From Cyclina sinensis (taxonomy: Eukaryota > Mollusca > Bivalvia > Venerida > Veneridae), in assembly GCA_012932295.1 (NCBI GenBank), contig JAAONU010000006.1, positions 31,956,882 to 32,020,881 on the forward strand: a stretch of 64,000 bases of DNA, in the 5' to 3' direction. Of this stretch, positions 24,450 to 36,789 are shown one piece after another. The notes below the pieces were generated by a model. The model made no database searches. It was given only the letters and a program-made list of their open reading frames with translations, and was not told the origin of the DNA. The position numbers and the translations under genes were made by a program. Positions within the stretch are counted from its first letter, which is position 1. Each line of letters starts with the position of its first letter.

Positions 24450-26125
24450 ATAATTTTGTTTGCCGTATTACAAGAAATATCATCAATAATAAAGTTAAAG
24501 ATAAGTAGAAGGAAAGCAACGTATTACGTATTATTGTCAGAACAATATCTTTCAAACATGTGGCTTGCAGCTATTATTTTCTTTCTACATACACAAACTC
24601 ACATGTTGTACATATCAGTACTTTGCAGAAACAGATTTCTCAAATGCAAGAAATAAAGAATAGAAAAAGGGTCCATATGGCAACATAATATTTCATACGG
24701 TCTTGAAAATCTTGCTTCTAAGGAAGAATATAATACATTTTAAATTTCATATAACAATCAGGAACAAATAAAGCCCATGTTTTATAGCCTTCAGGCATTT
24801 TCTTAAGAGCAAATTTCGTTATTACAGTGTTTAACTGTGACTGATCAAGCAAGACCGACAATTATAGTTAACGGTGACTTATCATCCCCATATTACATAA
24901 CCACATTCACCACAGGACACCGCGAAAGACAAAAGACAGTTTGATCATTAAAGAAGCGCTAAATAATGCATATTTATTGCCAAGTATTCTTTGGAACTGT
25001 ATCAAAGAATAATGCAAGTTTTAGTTAAAATAGAGTGAACATGCGGTTGATGAGCGAGATGTTTAATTTTGTCATTTTGTCCATTTTGTAAGTTTTCAGA
25101 GTTGTTCAAATAGTTGAAATCATAGTTTTAACCTTCGAAAAGGAAAACAGTGCTTTCAATATTTTGTGTTTTACACATACTAAATGGTTAACACAACTCA
25201 AGCTTCCACTTTGAACAGTCCATGATCTTTTTTTCTCAGTCTTTCATGTGATAATATGTTCAAGTCAGGAATAAAACATACAAAAAAGTAATAATAATAC
25301 AATATAATAATGTTTATTCTGCAACAAAATTCAGGCGATGTAAGGCAGTATGTCACCTTGAAATGTGCTAATGTTATACAAATGTATACGAAACTTAAGC
25401 ATCATAGCGAGATTTAGCCGTCTTTTAATGGCAGACGGTCACGTGATCTTCATAATGGCGGCGGTCAATTTATCAATTATGGAACGGTCTATCCTAAGTT
25501 TTTCATAGGTTGAAAGTACAATATCATTCGTAAAATAAGTAAACATTTTTTTTATAACGTTTGAAACGTAGGTTAACTAGTAACCGTTGGAAACGCCCGC
25601 TGGTAAGACAAAGTTCATTCAATAATGGTTATTATTATTATTGCCAATATTTGTATTATTATTACAATTATTATTTTTATTAATAATAAATATCATTAAT
25701 AAATTAAAATAAATAACTAATATTACCAAATTGATTGTAAGGTATTTCTACAAGGAAATGAAAGAAAATTAAAACAGATGAGCATATAAATATAAACCAC
25801 ATGAAGCATTTATTATCAGCAAAGATCTATCCCAAGGTCTTTTAACGTGTTTCGGTTTCGATATGTGTACAGTATTCTATAAGGAAGTGCCTAACCAATC
25901 AGATGTCGTCATATCTGAGTTTTCATAAATGGCAGTATAAATTCATGTTTGTCCAATATATTGTTCCGAAAGAATGAGGATCGAACTTAGAAAATAACGG
26001 AAATGTCTATACTACTTAAAGCACGTAAAAGAGCAACAGATGTATTGCAGCAGGCTCACTCACTGAATATTAAAACATGAATTTTGAGGCTATTTCCATT
26101 GTTTTTCGAGTAACTTAAACTTGAC
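24450..26125. other. No gene supported; possible weak promoter near 25.44 kb
   Basis: AT-rich. CACGTG at about 25441 followed by ATAATGGCGGCGGTC resembles a start region, but its frame closes after 17 codons without a good donor. A (TTA)n-rich tract lies at about 25628-25700. Confidence 0.4.
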
Positions 26126-27361
26126 ATAATTCATTTATATATCAATGTTGATACTTGCAAGTTGACCTATAACAGAAACACAGCAAGTTCGTGCGTTTAA
26201 GTTTATCGATTTGGTTAGCTTTAGACGACGCATGATAATGATATTTCATGATTAATGGACCGTAAGCTTGCTTGGTCGTATTTAACCCATCAGTAACCAC
26301 CTTTCTGGTCGAAACAATGCATCTGAGCATTTCACGTACTGTTGAAGGGTGATGTCTTACATTTTATTGCATTAAATCAGAAATTTGTCTGTACATTTGA
26401 TAATGAACTGTTTCCCTGGATTCTGAATTACTCCAGACAATATACTTAAAACTTCATTGTTCCTAACATTAGCACAAAATTGATATATTCCCTCCTGCAT
26501 ACTATTTATTCAAGCCTTATATAGGGATAGTTTTTATTTGTCCACAAAAATAAGTGCGTTATTGGATTTTATCTTGACGAAAATCATTTATAGTACTTTC
26601 ACGTGTGCTAGTTAAATAAATATTAAATATATCAGTAATGAAAATTGCTAATTTATTCTTAAAAACATCTGTATTAAAACACATTTTGTACAGAAGAGAA
26701 GATAATCTACATTAAAAATATTTAATTAACAGTATCGTTAAAGGTTCGGTCCACGTATTTTGTTTCGAGAGATATGGCCAAGCCTAGATTCTTATGTGTA
26801 TTCTGTAACATTTTGTGTTTTAGAAATAAAAAAAAATGCATTTGTAAAATTGCTGAATCAATGCAGCATTTATTTATCAGCGATAAAAACATCTTTATAT
26901 TCAGCTTAACGGAACAATCACCAATTATATATATTGTCGATACAATTTTTAGAGAAATGCAATTTTGAGGATTCCAAACTATTTTCTGGTAAATTAAAAT
27001 AATACATAAGGAGAAAAACAAAGCAGTTGATTTAAAAACAACTTATTTTAAAATAAAAACAAATACAGTAATTGAAAAGTTTTCATCGTTCTTTGGTTGT
27101 TTTTTAGTTTATCTTTATCAATGTATTTTCCAATCTGCTACTTCCTAGATATCTACATCAAGGGATTTTCAGTTTTAGATATTCTTAAAAATATGTTATT
27201 TGTGTTTTATGAAGACATGCATGTATTGATTTTATAGTTTGGTTTTGTATTTTAACATTTAGTTAAGAAAAAATGATATTGATGTATTTATCCAAGGCCA
27301 TGGATAAGGGATGTACTGTATTTTTTTCTTTCTTTATTAATTGCCACTTTTATTTTCTTTT

Positions 27362-28620
27362 ACTTTGACCTTGACACAGCAGCCAGTCAGAAAAGTCTTT
27401 GAATTCTTAAATATTGCTCTAAAAATATAGGTATTAATTGAAAATTAACAAGGCAGTCTGAAGGACAGCTAAATCACCTTCCGCAGCAGACATGAATATG
27501 TAAACCATGACCTTGATGTTGTGCCATGCATATAATAAGCACATAGTCTCATGATAGTAATTATTTGTGCAAAGTTATTTAAAATCTCCTATAAAGTCAA
27601 AAAGTTATGGAGAACATTTAAGCTTGACCTTTGGGATAGCAACCTGGAAGTTGGGTTCTGCACATCGTGTCATGGTGGTGATCATTTGTGCAAAGTAATT
27701 AAAAAACTTTTCGAATGCCAAGTTAGTAAGTTAAAGAGCAGAGACGTGAAATGTGGATATTGGACCTTTAACTGTGATCTTGACCTTGTGGGAAGCAACC
27801 CAATTATTGTGCTCTGCACATCGTCTCATAAAGGTGATCACTTGTGCCAAGTTATTTCAAAACATTTCAGCAGTTTAAAAGTTATTGAGCGGACAAGAAA
27901 GTGTTACGGACGGACAGACGGACAGATGTTGGGTTCTGCACATTGTGTCATAATGGTGATCACCTGCGCAAAGTAATTAAAAAAACTTTTTATTAGCCAA
28001 GTTAGTTCAAAAAAAATTTCAGCAGTTTAAAAGTTATGGAGTGGAAACGAAAGTGTTACGGACAGACAAACGGACGGACAGACGGACAGATGTTGGGTTC
28101 TGTACACTGTGTCATAGTGGTGATCATTTTTGAAAAGTAATTAAAAAAATTTCCGAATGCGAAGTTAGTAAATTATACAGCATAAGTGAAATGTGGATAT
28201 TTGACCTTTAACTGTGACCTTGACCTTGTGGGAAGCAACCAAATGATTGCGCTCTGCACATCGTCTCATAATGGTGATCAATTGTGCGAAGTTATTTCAG
28301 AAACTTTTCAGCGGTTGAAATGTTATGGAACGGACACGAAATGTAGACTTTTTAACACTTGACCTTGAACTGTGACCTTGACCTTGTGAGAAGCAACCCA
28401 ATTATTGCGCTCTGCACATGTCTCATAATGTTGATCACTCGTGCCAAGTTATTTAGAAAAAAATTAGCGGTTGAAAAGTTATGGGGCGGACACGAAAGTG
28501 TTACGGACGGACAGACGGACGGACGGACGGACGGACGGACGCAGGGACGGACGGACGGACGGACAGACGGAGGCCATTCCTATTTCTCCTCCCCGCTTTG
28601 CGGAAGGGGATAAACAAAGT
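27362..28620. mobile_element. Non-autonomous element with TGACCTTGACC units, (GGAC)n tract and 3' hairpin
   Basis: About four partial units share GTGGATATTTGACCTTTAACTG, TGACCTTGACCTTGTG, GCAACCCAATTATTGCGCTC and GCACATCGTCTCATAATGGTGATCA, each ending near CGGACACGAAAGTGTTACGGACGG. The last unit runs into (GGAC)n at about 28505-28568, then a potential hairpin CTCCCCGCTTTGCGGAAGGGG at about 28590-28610. Its layout matches the element at 35690-36780. Open frames through the GGAC tract encode only Arg/Thr/Asp/Gly repeats and are artefacts. Confidence 0.6.
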
Positions 28621-29171
28621 AAGTACCAATCACTCACGCGAGAGCAAAGTGAGTTTAACTGGATGCACGTACCGTACCATAATGTTTTCATAAACAATTA
28701 CATGTTTTTTTTTCCTCCTCCTCTTAATTTGCCACAGGAAATTCATGTTTTTTTCCTTCCAGACAAACTGATCAAATTTCTGTATGTAATCGGAAACAAT
28801 AGTTACGAATACATGCATATGTAAATCGTTACTAAAAACATTTGATACCTACATTACACATCTTCGAAACCCACGGGTGCTTATTCCGCCAACACCAAAT
28901 GAAGTGTGAATGAAATTTTATACGTAGAGAGTACCCTAGGATGACATTACATAAAACACTTACTTGCAATTTGGCTTTTAAATTAAAGTCTGGATCAAAA
29001 AACGTGAATGAGGCATGATTTTAATGTAAATGTAACGTTTTGTCAATAAATACTTCGCAAAAGACTTCAGTTTAAATATACATTATTATAAAAGATTTAT
29101 TCACAGTAATGAACCGTGTACTCATAAAATGTTAGAGATCCTGCTGTGACATTGACCTTGAAAGGACAGAG

Positions 29172-29177
<6 letters not shown>

Positions 29178-29210
<33 letters not shown>
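29178..29210. repeat. (TA)n microsatellite
   Basis: About 16 uninterrupted TA dinucleotides. Confidence 0.9.
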
Positions 29211-29212
<2 letters not shown>

Positions 29213-29299
29213 CCATGAAGGAGGATGTCAAGAATTACATGCAACATTCAGGTTGGCTCTTTATAACAGCAACTACCATTTAGTTAATCACATGTCATA

Positions 29300-30570
29300 T
29301 AATTGACCTAGAGAGGACATGCCTGGTTGTTGCATGTGACACATTCTTACACTATATGCACCAAATATGTATTGTTACTTCAAAATCGAATATCTTGTAA
29401 TGATTTAGTAGACACGGATTGAGAAGGAGACTGAGAGACATGCAAAACAAAAACATTTTACCTTTCAACTTCGTGTGTACTTGTTTGTCCTATTTACACG
29501 TAGCAACAGAGCTGAAAACAAGTAACTTACACTGTCACTGCTTTTCACAGCTGTTGAAAGTTAAAAACAAACTATCGTTAATGATAAAATACAAATTCTA
29601 ATTTTCAAGCAAGTAAGTTTTACTATCCGTTACAAAATTCCTTTTCAAATATCATTGACAAAAACACGTGTTTGTGGTATTTTACATATATTTTGGCAAA
29701 CTAATATATGCATATACTTTTCACGAACAGGAACATGCCAAAGATAGAAACGAATGAATGTACTGCAGTTTATTTGCTGATTAAGTCACTGACTTATTCC
29801 AAATTATTCTGTTCTCTAGATTCAATACTAGAGAATATAAGCAGTCACTATCGAAATGTAAAATAAAGAATAGAAAATTTAGTCCCAGCTATATAATAGT
29901 ATATAATAGTAAGTGCTATTACACAAGAGTATATCTAGTTTTTTTATTAAATAACTATAGGTGAAACTAAATTTGTAGTCTCTCTTCTATGTTTCAATAA
30001 AAATAAGTTTTAACATTAAAACAAAATGATTGTCATACATGTTAGTAATTGATTAGTAATGTGGAATCAAATGGCCTGTTAACGAACCGAAACACCAACA
30101 AAAAAAAATTGATAACATTTATTATCAAAAACTTTCTTATTCACCTAAAACATCGCCGTGCATTCAAAAAAGTCTTAACAAGGACGGACAGAAAAATGGT
30201 TTAAAAAAATGCGTTCACAGAATTTTCAAGTAAAAATATCGAAAATGGCCTTAAACTTTCATAAAATCATCTTTATCTTCATAAAGAAGAGTCGAAATGT
30301 AAACTTTAAATTTTAAGTACAACCACACGTATTGGTATATAATTAGTTTAAATATAAACCAAAACATTCAAAATAATTGCGTTAACAATCATGCTGCTGA
30401 TTGCAGAATATATAGACAAGTGGACACAAAAAGAGGTGTATAATACAAGATGTTCCTAAAAGTGTTATCATATCAAAGTCAACTTCCCAAAACCACATGG
30501 TCGATCCTCTTCTATGGACGGAGATTTAGACTGTTGACAAGTGGAGTACATGTTAATTCTATCGATTCTT
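29300..30570. other. 5' flank of GH5-like copy 1, no gene
   Basis: Collinear with 48545-49540 of unit 2 with many substitutions and indels. No exon recognised upstream of the noncoding first exon. Confidence 0.6.
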
Positions 30571-30582
30571 ATTAGACAATCT

Positions 30583-30669
30583 CATATAACACCTGTCAAC
30601 CAGTTACTTTTATCCCATTTGTGAGACACTAGGCAGAACAACGCATATTTTCCCAGAAAAAGGGCAGAG
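30583..30669 (+). promoter_or_regulatory. TATA-like box and noncoding first exon of GH5-like copy 1
   Basis: CATATAA at 30583-30589 lies about 80 bp before a strong donor (CAGAG|GTAAGT, intron from 30670). The same arrangement exists in copy 2 at 49548-49633. The presumed transcript start lies about 30 bp past the TATA-like box. The intron would run 30670-31509, ending CGTTTTCAG, and place the ATG 33 bp into exon 2. Conservation of both splice sites in the duplicate supports the model. Transcription is inferred. Confidence 0.55.
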
Positions 30670-31541
30670 GTAAGTGAATATCAATACGTTTGATTTCAAA
30701 ATTCGTATACACTGATGAAAATATTTTACAAGATAAAACTGCTTAATATTAAACCAAGCAGAGTGGTATAATACAGTTCTTATTTTCTTTTGTATAAATA
30801 TCTTTGACCTATTTAAATAATAAAAACGCACATAACAACTTGACGTTCTGTTTACATTTTCGATCTCGGCCTAATATCGGCCTGTTAGAGTTACAAATAT
30901 ATGATTGCATATTATTTCCGTGATCTTATTATTCAGTGTATTTTCGTTTTCCTAGAGTTTAGTAAGACCCGTTACTTTATTATAACTCATAAATTGTCAC
31001 ACAATCATCCGTTCTCAACGTTCGCTACAATCATGCAGTTTTCAAACAAAGAAGCGCTTAAATTGCCCCGTCTCATATAATAAATATTGAATGATTTATT
31101 TTTAAACAGATATCTGCAGAGTCATAAATCATACTCAATATACTTTTTGATATCATTTGATTTTTCTTTTTGCAGTAACGCTATTAAAACTTTGAACTTC
31201 ACGTAAATCTTTGGTGCTTGAAATTATTTGAAATTATCAATCCCCAGCGTTTACCGAACGCAGATGACATTGATGTTGACGAAATTGTGACCCATTGTCA
31301 TTTAAAAATATTTCAAATTAACAAATCGATATGTAGTTATCGTTCTTCTCGAAGGGGAAAATCGTAAGATTATGTAACATTCTATGATTAAGAACAATTT
31401 TCTTGAACAAACTAAAAACAAACTGATTTATGTGTCCTAAGGCAGTGTCGTGTTTTTCTATAGAGTTATAGTGATTTTATTCTAGATAGTTCTTATCATT
31501 CGTTTTCAGTTACGACGTTTATCATTTGATCAACCGTGAAA

Positions 31542-32581
31542 ATGAAACTTTTGTTCACATTGTTGCTTCTTAATGTTGGCTGTTTTCTGATACAAAAGGC
31601 GAGTGCTGTAAATTTCAGTGAACCATTGTTACCAGCTGCATATGGAAATAAACTTGGCTCTGGGTTTGCAACAAACTGGTTTAAATCCGACCCTCCTTTA
31701 AGCAAGTACAATGCCCAAAATATAGAAGATGTGTACAGCGCTGGCTTTAGAAACCTTCGTCTGAGATGTAGAGCTGATCTTTATACTGCCCCATATACTG
31801 ATGCAAAGTTTGCATCATTCTTAGACGACCTGGAGACAGTGGTAGACAAATGTATCAGCGAGAAGGTTTTCCCTATAATATCCTGGATACATCACGAAGC
31901 AGAGGCATTTGCAACGGATGACGATTTAGACAATTATTTAAGTTGGTGGAGAAAAGTAGCACGGAAATTGAAGGACAAAGATTTTAGATTAGGCTTTAAA
32001 CTTTTTACAGAGCTCGGTATAGATGAATGCCAGAAGACCTATAACTGTGATGGAAGTCTGAAAAAGAATTCTACAAAATATAATATTTGAACTTCCAAAG
32101 TAGTAAATGCTATTAGAAATACGGGCGGTAATAATGATAAACGTATTCTTATACTTGGGTCACCCCAAAAAACAGCCAAAGGATTGGCTTTGATCGACAA
32201 AGCTATTTATAATGACGATTCTTACCTGATAGCAGAATTTCACATATATGCCTCGGGACCAAACAAGAAAACTACCAGTCCAAAATACTGGGTAGGTAAC
32301 GGGACAACTGAACAACTAAAGCAAGTGTCCCTTTGAAATTGTATTTCGGCGCTTGGATGCCACAGGACAATAACTATGGTGAGCTTGTTCAGTCTGAAGT
32401 TGAAAATTTTGCTAGATATTTCGTTTCCGTGATGAAGACAGAAAAATTGCCGTCGGCACTGAATGTTCTTGACGTGTATTACGACACTAAAGAATCAAGT
32501 TGGCTGACAGATATAAAGAACATCACAGGGCAACCTCTAAATATGTCCAAAGTACTGGACGTGATTAAAGAAACCATGTAA
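31542..32581 (+). pseudogene. GH5-like secreted glycoside hydrolase, broken copy
   Basis: About 97% identical at the nucleotide level to the intact copy at 50560-51630. It starts MKLLFTLLLL with the same signal peptide. Two lesions disable it. The Trp codon of NIW (residue 183) is TGA at 32088-32090. Thirty-one bases present in copy 2 (there spanning GACAAACC to GCCCTTG) are missing between 32315 and 32316, which shifts the frame. After the deletion the frame again matches copy 2 to the ATG-TAA end (32579-32581). It would make at most a 182-residue protein retaining the putative acid/base region (FTELG) but lacking the second half of the barrel. Splice sites, TATA-like box and AATAAA (32885-32890) are intact, so it may still be transcribed. 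A Harbinger transposon lies 30 bp past the poly(A) signal. Confidence 0.85.
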
Positions 32582-32884
32582 CTTTGTCTAAAGGCTGTAC
32601 GAACACTAGTAAGATACTTGTAGTAGTTGATTTTGATCTTTCTAGTTAATGCTGCCTGTTGTGTAAGGAAGTTATATCACATATTCTGTACTCAAACAAA
32701 GTTACTTAAACAAGCCACGATTTCTGTGTTTAACATAACTTTTCTGCATCTTTTTTATCTTTGACTCTATTTGTTGTCTTTGGTCAGATTTGTCAAGCAT
32801 GTTTAGAATTTAATTAATTTACATGACTACAATATACTAAAAATTAAGAGTTCTTTTTGTCCTGTTCTTCTACGACTCTTTCAG

Positions 32885-32890
32885 AATAAA
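32885..32890 (+). terminator. Poly(A) signal of GH5-like copy 1
   Basis: AATAAA within TTTCAGAATAAACC, at the same place as 51998-52003 in copy 2. Confidence 0.6.
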
Positions 32891-32919
32891 CCAAGAATGT
32901 TTCAGATCAAAACTAGTTT

Positions 32920-32942
32920 GAGCGCATTTGTTGCCGATAAAC
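32920..32942 (+). repeat. Harbinger left terminal inverted repeat
   Basis: 23 bp beginning GAGCGCATTTGTTG, complementary to 43084-43106 with two mismatches. Confidence 0.85.
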
Positions 32943-33035
32943 CAGTTCATGTTATAGGTTTGCAGTTTAGTGTTTTTAGGATCAACCTGAAACCTGTTTA
33001 GTTTTAATCACCAAACTGTGGGTTTATCAAGTAAA

Positions 33036-34181
33036 ATGGTGGACAATGTATCCAGATATCTAATTTTAGAAGAATTAATGTGTTCTGAATACGATGACAA
33101 TATTCTTTTGCTACAAAAAATAACCAGGAACACAGTTTGTAGCATGGCTGTTGCCACCACAACATTTAGAGAAAGAAAAAAACGAATCCAGAACTATGTG
33201 GAGGGAGTATTGCCATATTATAGTGTTGATGATTTTAAGGACAGATTCCGGATCAGTAGGGAAACATTCGACTCGTTAGTAGAACAAATGATTCCATACA
33301 TAGGTAAAGGGGAAATATGCGTTGAAAAGAAACTGCTAATATATGTCAAGTATATATCAACACAACAGACGTATCAAGCTTTGGCAGATATATTTGGGGT
33401 ATGCGAGTATTCTGTTCACAAATGCATTCATGAAATTTCAGAGAAAATTTGTAAACACTTGCTACCAGATTTAGTGAAATGGCCAGAGAAACGGACAGCT
33501 GATAGAACTGTAGATGGATTCCAGGAAATCAATGGTTTTCCAGGTGTCATTGGAGCGATTGATGGAAGTCATATCCCTATCCGCACCCCAACAGAATTCC
33601 CAGAAAACTATATTAACAGAAAAGGTTACCCTTCCTTGATACTTCAAGCAGTTTGCGACTGTAACCTTAAGTTTTTAGATGTATATTGCGGGTGGCCTGG
33701 GTCAGTGCACGATGCACGAGTCCATAGAAATTCCCCGTTATTCAAGAGTGCTTCAGCAGCTGAAAGTGAAGAAATCTACATGTTTCCCATCAACACACAT
33801 CTACTTGGAGATTCAGCCTATCCACTATCCAACTGGTTAATGGTACCTTTTAAGGACTTTGGAAACCTCAATGAAATCCAGAAAAGGTACAATTACAAAC
33901 ATAGTTCAACAAGAATCTGCATAGAAAGAGCTTTTGGAGCTCTGAAAGGACGCTTTCGCAGACTGAAATTTGTGGATCTGACAGACATCAAAGCTATTGT
34001 GCATGTTGTACTAAGTTGTTGTTGTCTTCATCAACTTTGTCTGTACAACAGTGCTGAGGACATCCTGGAATTCATACAGGATAGCGCCGAGGACAACGAA
34101 GAGGTCAACAATTTTATGGACATTTGTAAAACATGTGCGTCAGCTGACGTGAAACGAAAAGCCATTGCCGACCTTTTGTAA
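33036..34181 (+). CDS. PIF/Harbinger (HARBI1-like) DDE transposase
   Basis: A 381-residue uninterrupted protein beginning MVDNVSRYLILEEL. HARBI1 relatives are typically about 350-400 residues. Residues about 100-140 (YISTQQTYQALADIFGVC) look like the helix-turn-helix found before the catalytic core. The DDE_Tnp_4-type core follows in order: GVIGAIDGSHIPI (Asp176), CGWPGSVHDARV (Asp226), LLGDSAYPL (Asp259) and CIERAFGALKGRFRRL (Glu297). Family knowledge: these enzymes cut at the element's inverted ends and need a Myb/SANT partner for nuclear import or DNA binding. A candidate partner is encoded on the opposite strand at 38325-42897. The frame is open 18 bp further upstream but without ATG; the ATG at 33036 lies 116 bp inside the left terminal repeat. 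No frameshift or stop is seen, so it may be functional. Confidence 0.92.
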   Translation: MVDNVSRYLILEELMCSEYDDNILLLQKITRNTVCSMAVATTTFRERKKRIQNYVEGVLPYYSVDDFKDRFRISRETFDSLVEQMIPYIGKGEICVEKKLLIYVKYISTQQTYQALADIFGVCEYSVHKCIHEISEKICKHLLPDLVKWPEKRTADRTVDGFQEINGFPGVIGAIDGSHIPIRTPTEFPENYINRKGYPSLILQAVCDCNLKFLDVYCGWPGSVHDARVHRNSPLFKSASAAESEEIYMFPINTHLLGDSAYPLSNWLMVPFKDFGNLNEIQKRYNYKHSSTRICIERAFGALKGRFRRLKFVDLTDIKAIVHVVLSCCCLHQLCLYNSAEDILEFIQDSAEDNEEVNNFMDICKTCASADVKRKAIADLL

Positions 34182-34189
34182 CTTTGAAC

Positions 34190-35650
34190 AGTACATGCAT
34201 TATGGTGTATACCAAGTGGCAGTATTATTTACAGATAAGATAATACATAACTGATTTAGTCAAAATTAAAAAGAAAACATTCATAAGCTGTGTTTCTCTT
34301 TTATTTAACTGAATGTTATAAACATAACAACACATGTAACAGAAAAGAAATTTTCTTAATTAATCTTGTACACTGTACACTTTTTCCTACAAGTCTTAAA
34401 AGTAAAATAAAGAATCTCCAATGAAAATATGATCAGTTGTGAAAAAAATCTAGAACAATATTAATTTCCACCTTCTCACATCTGAGAAATAACTCACATG
34501 TCATAACTAAACATGTCTAAAAAAAGTATATGTCGAGTCAATTTACCCTAAAACTTTAAAAAAGACAAGGGCATTAAAAACTGTTAGCACAAACAAGGGT
34601 TCATCGTACGATTGTAGTTTCCACAATAATAAATGATCAAATAAAGCTCAAATAAAAACAAGTATACTTGAATTTCGAAACTGGTTTTCTTACAACAGGA
34701 AGTTTGTTTCCATCATTTAGCTGATATTTGCTAAAATGCAAATTCAAAGTCTATCTTAAAATATTAAAAGATATATAAGTTCTGTCTGCAAAGGTATTGG
34801 TATCAGCTACTGTGTACAACAACGATGAGTGCCAAGCATATCTTTACCATTTAAACTTGCGCTCTGCCCTGTGTCTGCATGACCTTGAACTGTTACAAGA
34901 ATGGACCAATAAACACAAGCCATTTCATTATGTTAAACATTTCTGCTAAATTACTTCAGGCAGTTAAGAGAGATAAGGTGTGGAGACTTAACATATAACC
35001 ATTGTAAAGTGGAAGTTTGAAGCTCAAGTACTATATTGAAATTGTGTCAGTATAGCTTAAAACTGTACTGGACACATTATCTCAATAGCAAATACACAAA
35101 TAAATTCAAAATCTTTAACCAGTTTAAAAGATATGAAGCTAATACGACTCGCAGAAGTGAGCACACACAGAAAAACACACATATATCGCCCTACAGCTCT
35201 TCAATGGGGCATATTATAAATTCCATAGGTTTGAAATTCCTAAAATCATTTTAATAATATTTACTGCAGTATAGTTGATCTTACAAAAAATAAACTAGAA
35301 GGCCACAACAATTTTTACAGCATGTCAAGAAAACTTGCTTTTATCTCACCTGCCTTGTTTCTGAACATTATAATTCTAAACTGGCAGATATGTTGACAAA
35401 GTTTGCCTTAAATAACTTACTGTACTCCAATTCTTAAGGTTAGGTTCACAACTTAAATCATTTTTACATACTTGATAGACATATTTTGGAACAAAGGTGG
35501 TCTCTTTGTGTGGCGTTCATTTCAAGAAATTATTAACAGTATCTTATTATCAGTACATCTTTTCTTTCGTATTATGTACAAAGATTTTGTTGACTCATTA
35601 ATATGAAATGACTCTAGTCGCTTATGTGCACTCTTGAAAGCTAGTAACTT
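34190..35650. other. Noncoding interior of Harbinger
   Basis: AT-rich with no supported exon. Presumably 3' flank of the transposase plus decayed insertions. Confidence 0.5.
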
Positions 35651-35662
35651 TCTCCAGTTTAA

Positions 35663-36780
35663 CAAGAGTCTGTCACAGGATGTGACGAGAGTCCCCTACC
35701 GGCGTAACGCTTTGAGTGTATGAGAGAAATGTGAGATAAAGTAATTTTCATGAAAGAGAAATAGACAGGATATAGAAGTCAATAGTATTACTCAGAATTT
35801 TCTTTGAAGTTGGTAAGCAGATCTCAGAAGCATGCAGGGAAACATGTATAATAAAAGAGACTGGTCCATAATTAAAGGCAACGTCGGGAAAACCAGAAAA
35901 AAAATTTAGTATCAGTGACCTTGACCTAAGCAGGGAGAAAGGCCTCTGAAAGGCACATGGATATGTAAGATATAAGTCAATTAATAAAGGCCCAGAAAGG
36001 AAAAGTGGAATAATCTATTTAAGTAACAGTGACCTTGACCTCTTCTGGGGAAGTCTCAGAACTCTGAAAGGTACATGTATATGAATTACTAATGAAATGA
36101 GTCCATTTAAGTAAAGGCACTGTGAGGAAACACAGAAAAATCTATTTTTAGTAACAGTGACCTAGGTCTTGACAATAGTAGAGGAACACAGCTCTGCAAG
36201 GTACAAACATAGCAATTATATTAAAGATTGGTCAATAAATAAAGGCACTGTGAGGAAAAGTAGAAAAATCTATTTTTAGTAACAGTGACCTCGATCTTGA
36301 CCTCAGTAGTGGAAGACGGCTCTGCAAGGTGAATACATACCAATAACTCCAGTGATTGATCAATAAATAAAGGCACTGTGACAAAAAGCAAAAACATCTA
36401 TTTTTAGTAACAGTGACCTTGATTTTGACCTTAGTAGGAGTCTTCCACATGACACAATCTATGATCATAATAAACATTTGTGCCAAATTATTTCAAAATC
36501 CGTTGATAAATGGCAGTCATTTACACAGCAGACACAAAATGCAACACATAATGACCCCCTTTGACCTATAAGTGTGACCTTGACCTTTGCGCTATGGACT
36601 TGGGTCTTTGACACGACACATCCCCTCGATATGGGTAATATTTCTGTCAAGTTATTTTGAAATCCTCCAAAAAATGACAAAGTTAAAGAGCAGACACGAA
36701 AATGCGGACGGACGGACGGACGGACAGGACGGACGAGCGCAATCCTATAGTCCCCTCCGGTCAGGACCGGTAGGGGACTA
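35663..36780. mobile_element. Nested non-autonomous element with TGACCTTGACC units and terminal hairpin
   Basis: The left end is near AACAAGAGTCTGTCACAGG, with AGTCCCCTACCGG at 35690-35702. The body has about five units containing AGTAACAGTGACCTTGACC, GGAAAAGTAGAAAAATCTAT and AATAAAGGCACTGTGA (period about 120 bp). Then come a (GGAC)n tract at about 36705-36735 and AGTCCCCTCCGG-TCAGGA-CCGGTAGGGGACT (36749-36779), a stem-loop followed by AA. The hairpin's right half is the inverted copy of the left-end motif. The 3' hairpin plus CTAA resembles Helitron-type ends, but no Helitron protein is present and this is only a suggestion. Confidence 0.6.
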
Positions 36781-36789
36781 ACAAATGTA

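Larger units (their letters stand above)
26940..29300. repeat. Sequence present only in unit 1 of the duplication
   Basis: Collinearity with unit 2 stops near 26935 (48500 in unit 2) and resumes near 29300 (48545). The extra DNA includes the TGACCTTGACC/(GGAC)n element and a (TA)n tract. It was either inserted into unit 1 or lost from unit 2. Exact edges were not resolved. Confidence 0.6.

Noticed and set aside
25441..25500. CACGTG plus ATGGCGGCGG as promoter and first exon
   Set aside because: The frame ends after 17 codons with only a weak donor and no downstream exon found.
28471..28824. Open frames through the GGAC tract (Arg-Thr-Asp-Gly repeats) on both strands
   Set aside because: They arise from a tetranucleotide repeat open in all frames and end in unrelated sequence.
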